Source of the DNA: Cernens ardua
GTDB taxonomy: Bacteria; Pseudomonadota; Gammaproteobacteria; Pseudomonadales; Halomonadaceae
Direction of reading: 5' to 3'
Length of the DNA: 33,012 nucleotides
NCBI RefSeq assembly: GCF_051251085.1
Contig: NZ_JBPCZH010000009.1
Span: forward strand, 1-33,012
The notes under the pieces were generated by a model. It worked only from the letters and a program-made list of their open reading frames with translations, was not told the DNA's origin and ran no database searches. Position numbers and translations under genes: made by a program. How positions within the stretch are numbered: position 1 is the stretch's first letter; each line of letters opens with the position of its first letter. Below, piece by piece: positions 1 through 7,723 of the stretch.

Positions 1-111
1 GATATCTATATTCTTCATCAACCGTTGTTCGGGCTCGCCATTTTGTCGGGCAGTCATTGTTCCCATTGCCATTTTTCCAATTGCCTGGCATTGAGGAGAA
101 TACTGACTTTC
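1..111. repeat. Terminal direct repeat, left copy (circle overlap)
   Basis: These 111 bases are identical to 32902-33012. The repeat lies inside one reading frame that continues correctly across the join, and the phage has cos-type packaging genes. The repeat is therefore best read as the overlap left when a circular molecule of 32,901 bp was written as a line, not as a biological terminal repeat. The odd length would suit an assembler k-mer overlap, but that is inference. Confidence 0.95.
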
Positions 112-177
112 ATCTTGTGCGTATGCTGTTGATGCAAAAGTAATCCCCAACGCCACAACGCATAACTTAATCTTCAT
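1..177 (-). CDS. Small secreted protein, N-terminal part (gene split by the linear cut)
   Basis: The ATG at 177 starts a 121-residue protein. Residues 1-59 are here, and the rest continues at 32901 and downwards to the stop at 32713. The start MKIKLCVVALGITFASTAYA has a basic n-region, a hydrophobic core and an AYA/Q cleavage site, so it looks like a Sec signal peptide. The mature protein is about 101 residues, acidic, and has two cysteines (about residues 30 and 117) that could form a disulfide in the periplasm. The gene starts 35 bases after the D stop with no evident terminator between them, so late read-through is possible. In P2 this position is held by ogr. I do not recognise the family; a lysogenic-conversion or infection-related gene is possible. 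Confidence 0.85.
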   Translation of the reverse strand, partial: MKIKLCVVALGITFASTAYAQDESQYSPQCQAIGKMAMGTMTARQNGEPEQRLMKNIDI

Positions 178-212
178 CCAATTTCGCTCATTTTCAGTTT
201 AAGAGGGCAATA

Positions 213-1226
213 TTACACCACAACCTCACATCGAATGTTTGTCAGGTATCCGCTGCTGCTCAACCGGTGAGTTGCCTCTGTCGTGACCCATTTAGCCTCA
301 TTGATGGCTGGTTTAAACCCGGATGCCTTGATCGGTGACTCCACCAGAATGTCAGCTCGACCCTCTGTAAATGAGATATCAAGCTCTTCCTCACCTCGCT
401 TTATTCTGTTCCATGCTGCCTCGGCGGCATTGGTGGCATCATCAAGCGTGGCGTAGGTGGCCTTGAGTTCGCGCAGGTTTTCGCCACTCCCTGCAATGAC
501 ATATTTCAGTGTGGCCCCGCTTCTGTCGTTGTAGTTGGCCTTGACGCCTGTGAAGCTCTCGGCCACCGTGCGGATGTAGGTGTAGCGACTGCACTCTTGT
601 GGACTCACATCGATGGTGGGGAGTGTCTGTCCGCTCGCCGTAATGCTCTGCCCGCGTTGTACGAACATGAGCCGTCCTGATTTCACGGTCGCGATAGCAT
701 CGTATCGGTACCCGAGTCGATTCAGGAAGTTCAGGTCGCTCTCGCTGGTCTGGTCGATATGCTTAACACGTATTCCCTGAAATGCTTGGGCGCACGCAGG
801 CGTTAGCGAATGCATGTGTGCTATATCCCGGACAATGTCCCCAATGGTCGTTAGATGCCATGATTTCGTGTGCTGGCCACGTAGGGTTTTTGTGGTATCG
901 ACCGCGCGGGCACGCACCGTGATCGTGTCGGGTGGTCCACTCATCTGCACTTCATTGATTATGTACTGCCCCTTGTCGATCAGGTTATTGGTCCAGCCGA
1001 TGGCTAGCGTCAACGTTTGACCATTCTTGGGGAGTGGTGTCCGCCCGTCATGGTCTGTCAGGGTAATGTCCAATTGATCGGAGGTGCCGTCTCTTGTTTC
1101 TGTCAGCTCAAGACTGACCAGCCTGCCATTGAATCGCGGAGTGATATCCACGCCTGCCAATATAATCTGGTAGCTGGGCTGTCGATTGCCCACGTTGTCG
1201 CTACTTGGCAGATAACCAATACTCAT
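213..1226 (-). CDS. D: Tail/baseplate hub protein gpD
   Basis: This is a 337-residue protein of the P2 gpD family (also called late control protein D), which forms the baseplate hub and resembles VgrG and T4 gp27. It starts MSIGYLPSSDNVGNRQPSYQ and carries the typical N-terminal stretch for this family, with the ITPRFNGRLVSLELTETRDG motif near residues 28-47 followed by SDQLDITLTDHDGR. Its length is slightly below that of P2 gpD. The ATG overlaps the U stop by four bases (ATGA), so translation is probably coupled. It is the last recognised gene of the FI-D tail operon and is followed only by the secreted protein gene. Confidence 0.95.
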   Translation of the reverse strand: MSIGYLPSSDNVGNRQPSYQIILAGVDITPRFNGRLVSLELTETRDGTSDQLDITLTDHDGRTPLPKNGQTLTLAIGWTNNLIDKGQYIINEVQMSGPPDTITVRARAVDTTKTLRGQHTKSWHLTTIGDIVRDIAHMHSLTPACAQAFQGIRVKHIDQTSESDLNFLNRLGYRYDAIATVKSGRLMFVQRGQSITASGQTLPTIDVSPQECSRYTYIRTVAESFTGVKANYNDRSGATLKYVIAGSGENLRELKATYATLDDATNAAEAAWNRIKRGEEELDISFTEGRADILVESPIKASGFKPAINEAKWVTTEATHRLSSSGYLTNIRCEVVV

Positions 1227-1678
1227 GACGCAAACCCAATAACCTGGGCAGCTCCAGACGTGTATTCCGATACGCTCTGTTGCCCCAGATCACCCGCAGA
1301 GGGTGAATCGACGTGGTACAGGTTCAAGGTAAAGTCTATTTGCTGTGCCAATCCATCAACCATAAAAACGCTCGACGTTTCATCTATCTCCGTGATGACC
1401 CACCATCCATAAAGTCTCCCGGTGGCCTCAATGAGTGGCCACGCTTTACCGCTGTCAGCCATCTTGCGGATCTGATCCAGCATTAAGCGACCGCCAGTGA
1501 TTTCCGGGAGTAATTTTCCACTCAAGGTGATCTTGTCATCGCCCGCTCCGATGAATTGCGATGCAGGGCGATCTCCGATACGCGATTGCGTAGGATGCTG
1601 GTACTCGGATGACCGCTGCAACTCCTGATAGGGGACGGTGAGACGCTCAAACACGAACTGACCCAATATCATCATCAT
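1223..1678 (-). CDS. U: Tail protein gpU
   Basis: This 151-residue protein matches P2 gpU, a tail protein needed to complete the tail. It begins MMMILGQFVFERLTVPYQEL and contains a QHPTQSRIGDRPASQFIGAG segment, which is the hallmark of this family. A strong ribosome binding site, AAAGGGGGAAA, precedes the ATG at 1678. The gene sits between T and D in the P2 order and overlaps D by four bases. Confidence 0.94.
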   Translation of the reverse strand: MMMILGQFVFERLTVPYQELQRSSEYQHPTQSRIGDRPASQFIGAGDDKITLSGKLLPEITGGRLMLDQIRKMADSGKAWPLIEATGRLYGWWVITEIDETSSVFMVDGLAQQIDFTLNLYHVDSPSAGDLGQQSVSEYTSGAAQVIGFAS

Positions 1679-1693
1679 GTTTTATTTCCCCCT

Positions 1694-4600
1694 TTAATGG
1701 CGGTCCATTAGCGATGCGCGCTGCCGGGCTTTCTGTTGTTGTTCATGCTTGTCCAGGTGCGCCTGTACTTGCGTGGCCACTTCCTTGGCATCCATTCCGG
1801 GTGCAGCATGAATCGTAAAGAAATACTGGCGATTATCATCACCTCGCCCTTCCTGTGTTCGAGATGAGACAGGTGGGGCCGTATCGAACTGGATGTCTTT
1901 GTGCTGATGGACCATCTGATCAGCATTAGGGTTCGCCAGCGCAGGCCCTGCCAATGCGCCGGACATGGCAGAGACTAGCGCTGCCTTTTTAAGGATAAGC
2001 GGTGCGACAGGTGTCTTTTGCGGTACGCGGCGTGCTCGCTCATCGCCTTGTGCAGTGGTCTGCTTGATGTTGACGTCGGTACTGTCACCTAATCCCGGTA
2101 TAACACTCTTGATCCATTGCCATGTGGCCTGCACTTTTTTCTGGACGTAGGTAAACCCCTTGGAGATACCATCGCCCAAGGCATGCATCATGGTGACGCC
2201 TGCAGCGGTCAAGCTATTAGGCACTTGTTCGCCCAGATACTGCATCAATAGGGCAAACCCCTTGTAGAGGAGTCCTGTGGGTGACCAGTTTATAAGCAGT
2301 GCTGCAATACTTCTGATCCCTCCATGGAAGGCTGCTCTTATTCTTCCCCAGATACCACTGGCGATACCGACCGCACCTTCCCATGTTCGCTTAATGTAGT
2401 CCCATGCATCCCCGGCAGCTGTCTTGATGTCTCCCCACATGCGGATAAAGAATCGACTCACGACATCCCAGTGCCTGTATACCTCATAGGCTGCAAAGGC
2501 AATCCCGGCAATAATGAGCCCAATGGCCAGCAGGATGGGAGAGGCTGCCATGAATACAAGAAACGCCCGGCCAGCCGCGAGTACAGAGCGAACAAATGTG
2601 CGACCGATTAACATGGCAACACTCGTCACAATGGGTTTCAACACATCAAAGATGACCCGAATCCCTTCCAATACACGCCCTAGGCGTGACAGTACTCTCG
2701 TCAGAATCCCCCCTGATTTTGCGGCTACGCCGATAGAGATACCCACTGACTTCATGCCAAAGCGAACAAGGGCCAACGGCCCCCACATGGCTGCCATGGC
2801 CACGGTGATTGCTCCAGAGACACCCAATAAAATACCCAGCCCTGCCAATCCCACCAGCATGGCATGAGCGACGCGTGGGTTTTCCTGCATAAAGTGGTTG
2901 AGCTTAACGATGGCATTTGTGGCTGCTTCCAGTGCCCTCGTATAGGTAGGCAGGATGTTATCGCCCATGGTCTTGTACAGATCGGCACGACGTGCTGCGA
3001 GATTGACCTCTGTCCCCTGTGTCATCTGACGGGCTTTGCTATACATAGTGTCTATATTATCGGCACGGGCATTGAGTCGTGCTCGGCGCTGATTCGCTTG
3101 CTGCTGCATAATGTAGCTAGAGACTATTCCGGCGGCCGTTCGATTCGTAATGATTGATCCCACCGCATCCATTATCTGATTTCTGCTGGTCATCCCGTTT
3201 TTTTTCAATTGTGGGATTAGCACCTTGTCTACCCAACCGAACATGTCACGCTTGAATAGGTCGCCATCCAATAGTGCACCCGGCCCAACAAAAGCTTGCT
3301 GCCCCACCTTATCAAATGTGACCTTTGACCTATCGCCTATCAGTCCCAACTGCTCCATGCGAGCAGCCGCTACCTTCGTTGTTCTTCCCTGATACAGGTT
3401 CTGGTATAGCGACATCAGAGAAGTTCCTACTCGCTGCCCTCCAAGCTCCTGAATCATGGGCTCCAGCTTGTAATAGAACGCTGAGTCATCCATTCCTCGA
3501 ACAGCAATACTGCCCGTCTTAATGACCTGCAACCATTCATCGGCATTGACGCGTCCACCGGAGGCGTTGATTACCTGCTGTATCATGTTGGCCTGGCGTT
3601 TGAACTCGGCTGGATTATTGACTCCTCCTCGCAACTCGATGGCCTTCATCATGTCCATGAAAAGGCGCTCTCTGTCTTCGCCTTGTTCCGCTCCAAAAAG
3701 GGTATCGTTACTGAACTTCATGCGGGCCAGTATCGGTTCCAGCTGCTGTGCCTTGGCCTCGCTCCCAAAGACAGTCATGCCGTCTCGCACTAACCCTAAG
3801 TCATCTGTTTGGCTGACACCGTATGCCTGATGACTATTTGCGTAATTGATAGCGGCTTGCGTCTGCGCCGTTCCTTGTCCAAGGGCTGATATCCGTACTT
3901 CCTGATTCTGAAACTTCTCGGCCTCCTGAACGGCTGGCGTCAGAAAGGTTCGGATACGTTCACCCGCTATTTCTGATCCAATACCGGTCACAGCCAGGTT
4001 ATTTCTGGCAGACATACTTTTCTGGTATTGCTCGCGCGCAGAGGTGACCCGATCCTGCGTGACTTTCAAGGCTTCGAGCTGTTCCTTTTGGCGCACAATG
4101 GAGTCTGTCAGGGCATCCTCACGGGTCTTGAGTGAAGCAGAGACTGTACTGAGCTGTTGCGTGTCAATGCCGACAGTCTTGAGCTTTTCAGCATAGATGC
4201 CGATATTCCCGGTAATGCGCTCTGTGCTGGCATTGAGTCGGTACTGCTCGTCTCTGGCCACCTTCACTTTTTGCGCAAGGGTATCTGCCTGTGAGGCTGC
4301 CTTCGACGAAGCCCCCTGCATCTGTTCAAGCTTGATACGTGCCTGTTCGAGCTGGCGACTTAATTCCTGATTTGACTGGCTGCTATTGATGACCTTATTG
4401 GAGAGTCGCTGGTATTCCTGCTCGGCACTCTTGGTCTCCCGCTGCGCGCTTCTCTGCGCATTTCTTGCAGCGTCCAATGCCTCACGATTGACCTGCAGAG
4501 AGGCGCTTACCTTTTCCAAAGAGGCCTTGTTTTCATCGAGAGCGGCTACGTTTTTTTGATAAGAGGCAACGTCATTTTGAATACGGCGCAACTCGCGCTG

Positions 4601-4723
4601 CTTATCCGTTAGATCCTTGAGAGCCACAGCCGCCTGTTTGGATGACTGTGTGACGCGCTTAAGCGGTGCGGTGGCTTTATCCACTGCTTCCAGGAGTACT
4701 TCGAGCCTTAAAGAGTCAGCCAT
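1694..4723 (-). CDS. T: Tail tape measure protein gpT
   Basis: At 1009 residues this is the longest protein of the window. It is the tape measure that sets tail length and passes through the tail tube. The first 230 residues or so are rich in Lys, Glu, Gln and Ala in a heptad-like pattern, consistent with long coiled coils (for example LKDLTDKQRELRRIQ). Around residues 630-780 are several hydrophobic, glycine-rich segments (MLVGLAGLGILLGVSGAI, PILLAIGLIIAGIAFAA), as is usual in tape measures. The C-terminal part is Gln- and Lys-rich. It is longer than P2 gpT (about 815 residues as I recall), so the tail may be longer. It lies between orf60 and U. Confidence 0.95.
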   Translation of the reverse strand: MADSLRLEVLLEAVDKATAPLKRVTQSSKQAAVALKDLTDKQRELRRIQNDVASYQKNVAALDENKASLEKVSASLQVNREALDAARNAQRSAQRETKSAEQEYQRLSNKVINSSQSNQELSRQLEQARIKLEQMQGASSKAASQADTLAQKVKVARDEQYRLNASTERITGNIGIYAEKLKTVGIDTQQLSTVSASLKTREDALTDSIVRQKEQLEALKVTQDRVTSAREQYQKSMSARNNLAVTGIGSEIAGERIRTFLTPAVQEAEKFQNQEVRISALGQGTAQTQAAINYANSHQAYGVSQTDDLGLVRDGMTVFGSEAKAQQLEPILARMKFSNDTLFGAEQGEDRERLFMDMMKAIELRGGVNNPAEFKRQANMIQQVINASGGRVNADEWLQVIKTGSIAVRGMDDSAFYYKLEPMIQELGGQRVGTSLMSLYQNLYQGRTTKVAAARMEQLGLIGDRSKVTFDKVGQQAFVGPGALLDGDLFKRDMFGWVDKVLIPQLKKNGMTSRNQIMDAVGSIITNRTAAGIVSSYIMQQQANQRRARLNARADNIDTMYSKARQMTQGTEVNLAARRADLYKTMGDNILPTYTRALEAATNAIVKLNHFMQENPRVAHAMLVGLAGLGILLGVSGAITVAMAAMWGPLALVRFGMKSVGISIGVAAKSGGILTRVLSRLGRVLEGIRVIFDVLKPIVTSVAMLIGRTFVRSVLAAGRAFLVFMAASPILLAIGLIIAGIAFAAYEVYRHWDVVSRFFIRMWGDIKTAAGDAWDYIKRTWEGAVGIASGIWGRIRAAFHGGIRSIAALLINWSPTGLLYKGFALLMQYLGEQVPNSLTAAGVTMMHALGDGISKGFTYVQKKVQATWQWIKSVIPGLGDSTDVNIKQTTAQGDERARRVPQKTPVAPLILKKAALVSAMSGALAGPALANPNADQMVHQHKDIQFDTAPPVSSRTQEGRGDDNRQYFFTIHAAPGMDAKEVATQVQAHLDKHEQQQKARQRASLMDRH

Positions 4724-4739
4724 GTTCTTTCATTACCCG

Positions 4740-4922
4740 TTATTTGATGCTTGCAAACGCTTCAGCAATTGTTCGATCGTCAAACCGTCTCAAAACCCTC
4801 TCCCAGTAACTTATGGCCTCTTTTCCCTCGAATGCCGGCTTTCCTGCAATCTGTAATAGAATTACTTCTTTTACTGATTGTCCCAGCTGCTTAGGCAAAC
4901 TATCTGCATTTCTACTTTCCAT
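4740..4922 (-). CDS. Unknown 60-residue protein between E' and T
   Basis: A short gene starting MESRNADSLPKQLGQSVKEV with a good ribosome binding site (AGAGGTG, four bases before the ATG). Its start overlaps the end of E' (stop at 4912) by 11 bases, and it ends 16 bases before T, so it is embedded in the tail operon and probably translationally coupled. P2 has no gene here as far as I recall. The protein is soluble and has an aromatic segment (YWERVLRRFDD). It could be a third tail assembly factor acting with gpE/gpE' on the tape measure, but this is inferred from position alone. Confidence 0.75.
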   Translation of the reverse strand: MESRNADSLPKQLGQSVKEVILLQIAGKPAFEGKEAISYWERVLRRFDDRTIAEAFASIK

Positions 4923-5360
4923 GCTTCACCTCTGATCGTTTTCGCGCTCGCTCCCTATACTCCATCAATTCACCGAGAGACATGTCCTCCACATCCCTCG
5001 GTGACCAATGGAATACCACCGCCAAATCGGCGATGGCATCCTCCACGTAACACGGCAGACTTAGCCCTCTTGCGTGGCTTTCGGCAGCAAAAAACCGACG
5101 ATCTCTCCGGCCAGTGTCAGCAGATCAACCGGGGCCACCTTGTTGGCTTCAGCTTCAGTAAGCGGCGGTGTTGTGACACGGGGCAGAATTTTGATGATGG
5201 AATCCGTGTCCATGCGAACCACATCGGCCAATGACAGGCCGCGCAATGCGCCGGTATTGAGTTTTCTGATGGTGACTTCCTTGATCGTGCCTTCTCCGCG
5301 CTGGATGGGTTCTTCCAGCGTGATAGCCTTGTGTTCTGTGCTCTTTGCATCAGCTTTCAT
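4912..5360 (-). CDS. E': Tail assembly chaperone gpE+E' (-1 frameshift product)
   Basis: If ribosomes slip -1 on T TTT TTG at 5094-5088, the E frame (91 residues to Leu) continues for 58 more residues, beginning AAESHARGLS and ending RKRSEVKHGK, with the stop at 4914-4912. This gives a 149-residue protein. The extension contains VVFHWSPRDVEDMSLGELME, a segment shared by the E' domain of P2-like phages. In P2, E and E+E' act as chaperones for the tape measure in a set ratio fixed by the frameshift. No independent start is needed for E'. The slip heptamer and the frame were read directly; slippage itself is inferred from the P2 precedent. Confidence 0.9.
5061..5360 (-). CDS. E: Tail assembly protein gpE
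   Basis: This 99-residue protein is the unshifted product of the E/E' pair. It starts MKADAKSTEHKAITLEEPIQ; the ATG at 5360 has GAGG nine bases upstream. An upstream in-frame ATG at 5453 would lie inside FII and would add a sequence that looks like out-of-frame FII, so it was not used. The core RGLSLADVVRMDTDSIIKIL followed by PRVTTPPLTEAEA is typical of the P2 gpE family. The last codons before the stop hold the slip site that leads into E'. Confidence 0.93.
   Translation of the reverse strand: MKADAKSTEHKAITLEEPIQRGEGTIKEVTIRKLNTGALRGLSLADVVRMDTDSIIKILPRVTTPPLTEAEANKVAPVDLLTLAGEIVGFLLPKATQEG
5088..5094 (-). promoter_or_regulatory. Programmed -1 frameshift heptamer T TTT TTG
   Basis: Read on the minus strand, the E frame contains GGT TTT TTG CTG at codons 89-92, so the heptamer T TTT TTG lies in the correct phase for a -1 slip. 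This is the same heptamer used by P2 for E/E', as I recall. The -1 frame is open for 58 codons from this point, and the zero frame stops eight codons later. Confidence 0.88.
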
Positions 5361-5403
5361 ATGAATCAGCCTCGTTAAAAATGTGGGGTCGGTATGCCTC
5401 TCC

Positions 5404-5916
5404 TTAGGAGAGGCCCAGTGCCTTGCGCCGTGCTGCCAAACGATCAACGCCATTAACGGTCAGGATGTGATGAATGACATCGACCTCGATCAATGCTTTC
5501 CCATCAATGACCAGACGGTAGTAGTTGAGGGTTAGCGTCAGAGTGTGCTCGGTCGTTTCACCTGGCTTTGCATCGCCCATGTCAATATTGGAATAACGGC
5601 CACGTGCGGTGATCTCTACCGAATGCACATCACCGGTTTCGTCATCCTCATATGATCCAAGGAAGCGAAGACTGTCGGTTTCCGCCAGCGGTGTCCCCCA
5701 GTTGTTGAACACCTCGGGAATAAGGCCGCCCAGTACGACGGTCATTTCCATCTTCTGCATGCCCATGTCGACATCGACAGGGCCATCCATCCCTGCGCCG
5801 CGCCATTCGGTCATGTTGCGCTGCAGCTTGGGCGGTGTGATTGTTTCCACCTGTCCTTGCCAATTGTCACCGTCCCCATAAAGGTTCATGGCCTTTAATT
5901 TGTTAGGCATTGCCAT
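5404..5916 (-). CDS. FII: Major tail tube protein gpFII
   Basis: This 170-residue protein forms the inner tube of the contractile tail. It starts MAMPNKLKAMNLYGDGDNWQ, with AAGGAG nine bases before the first ATG at 5916. A second ATG two codons on is possible. Family signatures include PKLQRNMTEWRGAGMDGPVD and a C-terminal YYRLVIDGKALIEVDVIHHI segment, and the length agrees with P2 FII (about 172). It follows FI by about 30 bases, so sheath and tube are made together. Confidence 0.96.
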   Translation of the reverse strand: MAMPNKLKAMNLYGDGDNWQGQVETITPPKLQRNMTEWRGAGMDGPVDVDMGMQKMEMTVVLGGLIPEVFNNWGTPLAETDSLRFLGSYEDDETGDVHSVEITARGRYSNIDMGDAKPGETTEHTLTLTLNYYRLVIDGKALIEVDVIHHILTVNGVDRLAARRKALGLS

Positions 5917-5945
5917 CGCTTAATACTCCTTAATTGAATGGTTGA

Positions 5946-7214
5946 TTACGCGGTGACTTGCCCGGCGAAGTTAGCCAGATAGCTGTCCGTGATCTCCTGC
6001 GTAAAGCTCAGGTTCTCAAGCGGCGGCACCGGCGTGTACTTGTAGTTGATGATGAGCTCACCACCCTTGAGGCTGTTGGCGGTATTCACCTGGGTATCAA
6101 GCCACGCTTGACCACCGAGCAGATACCCCAGCCCCGTCCACTGGCGGAATTTGGCATTGATATTGTCGATAATCTCGCTGGCGAGCATGGGGGTGAGTGG
6201 TTGGTCGATGTCAGGTAGGCACGCTTCTGCGATGGTATCTGCAATCACCTGTGCAGTGCGGGTGTAGCTTTCGAAGGTAAACGCGCCTGTTGTATCGCAG
6301 GTACGCACGCCCCAGAAGCGGTAGCCGGAGCGATGAATCAGCGCGGTAATATCATTCTGGTTCAGCTGATCAGCATCGGTACCCGTGTCTTGCAGATCCC
6401 AGCTGATAGGTTTGGTGACACCGGTGACGCTATTCACCGCGATGTTGGAGATACAGCGATGCCAGCCGACTTGCTGGTCAGTCAGGGCGCGTAGACCCAT
6501 GGCGACGGCAACCGCTGATACAGTCGTGCTTCCACTGCCCGTCGCATCCACGCCGATAAAATCGCCGTAGATGGGCATCAGCTCACGTCCGCCCAGGTTG
6601 CTACGATCCGCGATGGCCCCTGACACATTGCTGGCATTGATGGCTGCATAGCAAAACGCCTTCAAGCTCTTGGCTACAGTGACCAGTGCTGTGGTAACGC
6701 CATCGTCAGCAATATAGGGCACGCCCAGAATACGTGGTTTTACCCCGACGACTGGCTCGGCCACGAGAAGTGCCTGCAGCCCTGTTTTCTGTCCCATGCT
6801 GGTTGTGGTACCGACGATGTTGGCAATGAGCGCCTGCTGGATATTGCTATTGCTACTACTGGTACCGCTGCTCGAACTTCCACTTGAGCCACTTCCGCTG
6901 CCACTGGACTCTCCGGATTGTCCACTGGTTTGTCCGCTGGTACCGTCATCAACACGTACCACGACGATAGGTGCGGATACCTGATTACCAATGGCTGTCA
7001 ACGCAGACGCCAATGATCCGGACGTTCCTGCACGGCCAATTGCGCTGCGGATATCGCTGATCAGTACGGGGGTATCGAGAGGAAAGACGGTGTTATCAGC
7101 ATCGTTGGCCCACGCCACCATCCCCATGATGGCAGTACTGACCGTTTGCATGCTTTGAGAGCCATCGGTGGTCTCCGTGACGGTGACACCGTGGTGGTAT
7201 TGATCCTGTGCCAT
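5946..7214 (-). CDS. FI: Contractile tail sheath protein gpFI
   Basis: This 422-residue sheath protein starts MAQDQYHHGVTVTETTDGSQ. The ATG at 7214 has AAGGGA six bases upstream, while upstream in-frame ATGs at 7244 and 7307 have no ribosome binding site and extend past where P2 FI begins. Family blocks are clear: STAIMGMVAWANDAD near residue 26, GVKPRILGVPYIADDG, RSGYRFWGVRTCD, and the C-terminal YKYTPVPPLENLSFTQEITD. Residues about 91-124 are a Ser/Gly-rich linker (for example SGSGSGSSGSSSSG) where P2 has only a few residues. It is the first gene of the tail operon, and a late activator motif stands upstream at 7280-7302. Confidence 0.95.
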   Translation of the reverse strand: MAQDQYHHGVTVTETTDGSQSMQTVSTAIMGMVAWANDADNTVFPLDTPVLISDIRSAIGRAGTSGSLASALTAIGNQVSAPIVVVRVDDGTSGQTSGQSGESSGSGSGSSGSSSSGTSSSNSNIQQALIANIVGTTTSMGQKTGLQALLVAEPVVGVKPRILGVPYIADDGVTTALVTVAKSLKAFCYAAINASNVSGAIADRSNLGGRELMPIYGDFIGVDATGSGSTTVSAVAVAMGLRALTDQQVGWHRCISNIAVNSVTGVTKPISWDLQDTGTDADQLNQNDITALIHRSGYRFWGVRTCDTTGAFTFESYTRTAQVIADTIAEACLPDIDQPLTPMLASEIIDNINAKFRQWTGLGYLLGGQAWLDTQVNTANSLKGGELIINYKYTPVPPLENLSFTQEITDSYLANFAGQVTA

Positions 7215-7279
7215 GAGTTTTCCCTTGTTGGTTGGGTTACTCATGGTGACGGGCAACGTCATTGCGTGCGAGATAATCG

Positions 7280-7302
7280 CTGTGTAAGAAGGGGCTTTGA
7301 CA
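7280..7302 (-). promoter_or_regulatory. Putative late activator site upstream of FI
   Basis: On the minus strand this reads TGT, eleven bases, then CTTACACAG, that is TGT-N14-ACA. The same arrangement is found upstream of V and of O. The centre is about 79 bases before the FI ATG; with an activator centred at -55, as in P2 Ogr promoters, transcription would start near 7237. P2 uses TGT-N12-ACA as I recall, so the spacing here would be two bases longer. Confidence 0.7.
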
Positions 7303-7336
7303 TGCAAATAACCACCCCGGAGGGTGGTTGAGATGA

Positions 7337-7723
7337 CTATATCTGCTGACGGAGTTCCTTTGATTGCCTGACCAATGAAGCCAGGTTGGCTCTATCATCA
7401 TCGCTGATAATACCGGCCAGCGCTTCATCGCGCAGAGGAGCGATCTGACGCTCCAATGTGCGTAGTTTCAGCGTGACCTGGCGTCGTGCTTGTTGCTGCT
7501 CATGGGCCTCGTGATCAAACGGCTCAATATCGCCGTACTCTCCGTCACTGGCTGCCTTGAAAAGGGCACGACCATAATCGACGGGATCATCGGGACTGGC
7601 CGTAAACCGCCAATATTCGTCGTTTGAATTTGTCCACTTGATGTCAAGGTCGATGGTCCCGTTGTTCGCACTCGACCATGCCGGGTTTTTAACATCCAGA
7701 ATCTTTCTGCTCGGATAACTCAT
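7337..7723 (-). CDS. Tail fibre assembly (gpG-like) protein
   Basis: This 128-residue protein is encoded directly after the tail fibre gene; its ATG shares one base with the fibre stop (TGATG), so it is translationally coupled. The C-terminal half (ARRQVTLKLRTLERQIAPLR, then DEALAGIISDDDRANLASL) has the LQ/APL-D-A...I...DEE..L pattern common at the end of phage tail fibre assembly chaperones. The N-terminal half (IKWTNSNDEYWRFTASPDD) is not one I recognise. Position and C-terminal pattern suggest it is the chaperone for trimerisation of the fibre, equivalent to P2 gpG, but the sequence is divergent. Confidence 0.7.
   Translation of the reverse strand: MSYPSRKILDVKNPAWSSANNGTIDLDIKWTNSNDEYWRFTASPDDPVDYGRALFKAASDGEYGDIEPFDHEAHEQQQARRQVTLKLRTLERQIAPLRDEALAGIISDDDRANLASLVRQSKELRQQI

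Noticed and set aside
5361..5453. Longer gpE from the ATG at 5453
   Set aside because: The added 31 residues come from the FII coding region in another frame, and the inner ATG has a ribosome binding site and family-like start.
7215..7307. Longer FI from 7307 or 7244
   Set aside because: No ribosome binding site at either, and the longer form would include the late activator site; 7214 has AAGGGA.
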